From NCBI RefSeq assembly GCF_005405585.1, contig NZ_BJEQ01000002.1:124001-188000 (forward strand): a stretch of 64,000 bases of DNA, written 5' to 3'. Source of the stretch: Agarivorans sp. Toyoura001 (GTDB lineage Bacteria; Pseudomonadota; Gammaproteobacteria; Enterobacterales; Celerinatantimonadaceae). The notes beneath the pieces are model-generated. The model was not told the origin of the DNA and did no database searches. It was given only the letters and a program-made list of their open reading frames with translations. Shown here piece after piece: positions 62,142-64,000 of the stretch; positions within the stretch are counted from its first letter, which is position 1, and each line of letters starts with the position of its first letter. The translations under genes were made by a program, and so were the position numbers.

Positions 62142-62168
62142 GACGCATCACTCAGACAAAGTTGGACA
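62142..62168 (-). promoter_or_regulatory. ECF42-type promoter of the YCII-sigma operon
   Basis: On the minus strand: TGTCCA (62163-62168), 17-nt spacer, CGTC (62142-62145). It agrees in five of six positions with the TGTCGA -35 and CG(A/T)C -10 boxes reported for ECF42 factors. The -10 is about 57 nt upstream of the YCII start, so the operon is likely self-activated. Confidence 0.6.
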
Positions 62169-62342
62169 CTTTAGTAAAAAAATTCAGATATAGGGAGTTG
62201 GCAGACTAAGATTTATCACAAAGCACATACGCGCAAAGTTGATGAGGGAGTGACAAGTGTTAGTCAATAACCTCCAAAAGAAGAAGCTCTTAACGACGGC
62301 AAACGCTAATTAGACCGCCAAGCCAAAAAACGTTAAGTTTTG

Positions 62343-63137
62343 CTAAATTTGAATATGGATATGGTCGTCGTGCCTTACAGATTTACAACCATGAAACCGA
62401 ATTCTCGAGTCATCTAACTGTAAGCGCTCAACTAAATGCGGTTCAATAAATATCTTACTAATGGCGGTGTTCTTTAACAGGGTTTCAATTAGCTGCTTGT
62501 TGTACTGATTAGAAAAGCTAAGTTCGGGGTGGTGCTGACCCAAAGTGAGATACCGCGAATAGTTATATTGAAAATACCCATTCTCTCTGCAAAAGGCGCT
62601 GGTATTTGTTTCAATCAAACCCGGCCACTCAAACACTCCATAACCACTTACAGAAGGCGTAAAATGGCTCGGTTTGCCATATCCATCCTGATAAACATAG
62701 CTAAGGTCAATTTTCCTGCCGTCGTTATGGCTTAGGTGAGGCAGTAAAGGAAAACGATTTAAAAAAGGGAAATTGGCATCTAAAATGTTCAAGCTTAAAG
62801 CGGGTTGTTGTTGCTCCAAATTGCCGGCTATTTCAATTAGCGCTTTGTTTAGCTCTGGCACAACATAATTTCTGTTCAAGCCCACCGTTAACCACATATT
62901 TAGTGGCTTAACATTGGTTAAATGTACCACCGGTTCTCTGCCAAATAACGGTGCGACATAAGGCACAACAGCTACCGTAAGTAAGGCATACATCGCCAAA
63001 TTGATAGCAAAGGCATAATAAAGCTTAGTGATTTTGCTAACACGACAAAGCAACATAGAAAGCAGATAAGAAACAGCCCCAACTTGCGTAACAATAGCTA
63101 AACCCAAACACACTAAAAGCCGCACAAAAAATTTCAC
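62343..63137 (-). CDS. membrane-anchored LAS-type metallopeptidase-like protein
   Basis: 264 residues. Two N-terminal TM segments (about 5-30 and 38-65) place a C-terminal domain in the periplasm. That domain has 'LSHNDGRKIDLSY' (His-x6-Asp) and the closing 'RHDDHIHIQ' (His-x-His), the zinc-ligand pattern of LAS peptidases such as MepA and D-Ala-D-Ala carboxypeptidases of the VanX/VanY type. Probably a peptidoglycan endopeptidase or carboxypeptidase. Family membership beyond the motif is inference. Confidence 0.7.
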   Translation of the reverse strand: MKFFVRLLVCLGLAIVTQVGAVSYLLSMLLCRVSKITKLYYAFAINLAMYALLTVAVVPYVAPLFGREPVVHLTNVKPLNMWLTVGLNRNYVVPELNKALIEIAGNLEQQQPALSLNILDANFPFLNRFPLLPHLSHNDGRKIDLSYVYQDGYGKPSHFTPSVSGYGVFEWPGLIETNTSAFCRENGYFQYNYSRYLTLGQHHPELSFSNQYNKQLIETLLKNTAISKIFIEPHLVERLQLDDSRIRFHGCKSVRHDDHIHIQI

Positions 63138-63266
63138 GCTATCACTACCCTATTCACTTACTTTGGCTTCCTTCCAAGAAAATATACCTTAGCATCCAAC
63201 GGCTTAACATTCATTGCACTAGCCACATAAATAGCCACTTAAGCAATACAATCCCCAATAAATACA

Positions 63267-63289
63267 AAAAGCCGCACAAGGCGGCTTTT
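63267..63289 (-). terminator. terminator of yajQ
   Basis: AAAAGCCGC (63267-63275), loop ACAAG, GCGGCTTTT (63281-63289), followed on the minus strand by TTTTTG. It lies 27 nt past the yajQ stop. Confidence 0.85.
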
Positions 63290-63315
63290 AACAAAGAGCG
63301 AAACACACGTTAACT

Positions 63316-63798
63316 TTAGTCTCGAAAGTTCTCAAATTGAAACGGCTGGTCGAATTCACCACTGCGCACTAGCGCCATGGCTGCTTGTAAGTCGTCGCGC
63401 TTCTTGCCGGTAACACGTACTTGTTCACCTTGAATCGACGCTTGTACTTTAAGCTTGGCGTCTTTGATTTGCTTAACCACTTTTTTAGCGGTGGCTTGGT
63501 CAATACCATTTTTAAAATTGACCACTTGCGAGTGAGTTTTACCACTGCGAGTCACCAATGCTAAATCTATAGACTTGGCGTCTACCGAGCGTTTCACTAA
63601 CGTGCCACGTAAAATATGCAGCATTTGGTTAAGTTGAAACTCAGCTTCAGCAGTCATTTTTACTGACTCATCTTTATACTCAAAACTGGCTTCTACACCA
63701 CGAAAATCAAACCGTGTTTCAAGCTCACGAATCGCGTTGTCACAGGCGTGACGAACTTCGTTAGCATCAATCTCAGAAACAATGTCAAATGAAGGCAT
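63316..63798 (-). CDS. yajQ: YajQ family nucleotide/c-di-GMP-binding protein
   Basis: 160 residues, the standard YajQ length. Motifs: '[20 protein letters not shown]', 'LETRFDFRG', '[28 protein letters not shown]' region and '[10 protein letters not shown]' at the end. YajQ proteins bind c-di-GMP (Xanthomonas XC_3703) or tRNA/ribosomes in different studies; here a cytoplasmic role is expected. A single gene with its own terminator. Confidence 0.95.
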   Translation of the reverse strand: MPSFDIVSEIDANEVRHACDNAIRELETRFDFRGVEASFEYKDESVKMTAEAEFQLNQMLHILRGTLVKRSVDAKSIDLALVTRSGKTHSQVVNFKNGIDQATAKKVVKQIKDAKLKVQASIQGEQVRVTGKKRDDLQAAMALVRSGEFDQPFQFENFRD

Positions 63799-63945
63799 GT
63801 TTTCTATCCCCTTAAATTTGGCTTATGCGAAAATGCTTGCATTATACCTGTGCTATCCGAAAATGCATGCTTCGGAGTATCTGGACAATAGTAATCTTAG
63901 ATAAGCCAAGACTGAACCATTTCTAACAAAGAGTAACAAGCAATA

Positions 63946-64000
63946 GTGAAACAACGCAGAGCATTTTTTCGCGGGCTGTTGTGGGCAAGCCTACTTGGTA
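63946..64000 (+). CDS. start of a further gene, cut by the window end
   Basis: A GTG at 63946 opens a frame to the window edge whose first 18 residues (Lys-Gln-Arg-Arg then 'AFFRGLLWASLLG') look like a basic N-terminus and hydrophobic helix, i.e. a membrane protein or signal peptide. The ribosome site is poor (AGAG about 12 nt upstream), so this is tentative. Confidence 0.3.
   Translation, partial: MKQRRAFFRGLLWASLLG

Overview
The window reads as chromosome of a marine gammaproteobacterium of the Alteromonadales/Vibrio type. Evidence: a complete Na+-translocating NADH:quinone reductase operon (nqrABCDEF-apbE-nqrM) lying near bolA, a yajG-ppi-ampG run, yajQ, PEP-CTERM sorting-signal proteins, a GH16 glucanase and many LysR regulators. 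An Agarivorans-like organism fits, but that is inference from gene content only. No tRNA, rRNA, CRISPR, insertion sequence or prophage was seen.

Left third (1-22 kb): a tripartite RND efflux operon (adaptor cut by the window edge, pump, outer-membrane lipoprotein channel); a YiiX-like cysteine hydrolase; two PEP-CTERM secreted proteins; LysR/VOC, DUF1772 and EamA genes; a LysR-controlled DJ-1/YqhD pair for carbonyl detoxification; a large RoxA-like dihaem cytochrome; a DUF1127 gene divergent from a MocR regulator with a conspicuous operator array; small secreted proteins; an NAD(P)-binding reductase; yjjX; and a third PEP-CTERM gene (DUF4114-like) split by a 22-bp tandem duplication.

Middle (22-47 kb): rnr is followed by what looks like a small integron cassette array without an integrase (CALIN): two attC-type sites, one resembling Vibrio VCR repeats, bracketing a HEPN-like gene and a DUF2971 gene. 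Then come a secreted GH16 glucanase convergent with a CBM48-like/esterase lipoprotein, a LysR/aldo-keto reductase pair, ribB with an FMN riboswitch, a metal-efflux-type permease + redox thioredoxin + SigZ cluster, a fasciclin protein with an ECF-like promoter, a choice-of-anchor I lipoprotein, NAD-malic enzyme, a ThrE-type exporter, an EF-hand protein, gamma-glutamyltranspeptidase and a two-gene PKD-like/Lcl_C envelope cluster.

Right third (47-64 kb): nqrM, apbE and nqrF-A in one minus-strand operon (sodium-pumping respiration), an orphan DctP-like lipoprotein, bolA, an AlkB-like dioxygenase, rlmG, yajG-ppi-ampG, a YCII/ECF sigma pair with a recognisable ECF42-like promoter, a membrane-anchored LAS-type peptidase and yajQ. 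A new gene starts at the right edge. Most genes look intact. Unusual signals are concentrated in the cassette array, the split PEP-CTERM gene, the unexplained structured segment between ribB and the permease, and several regulatory repeats.
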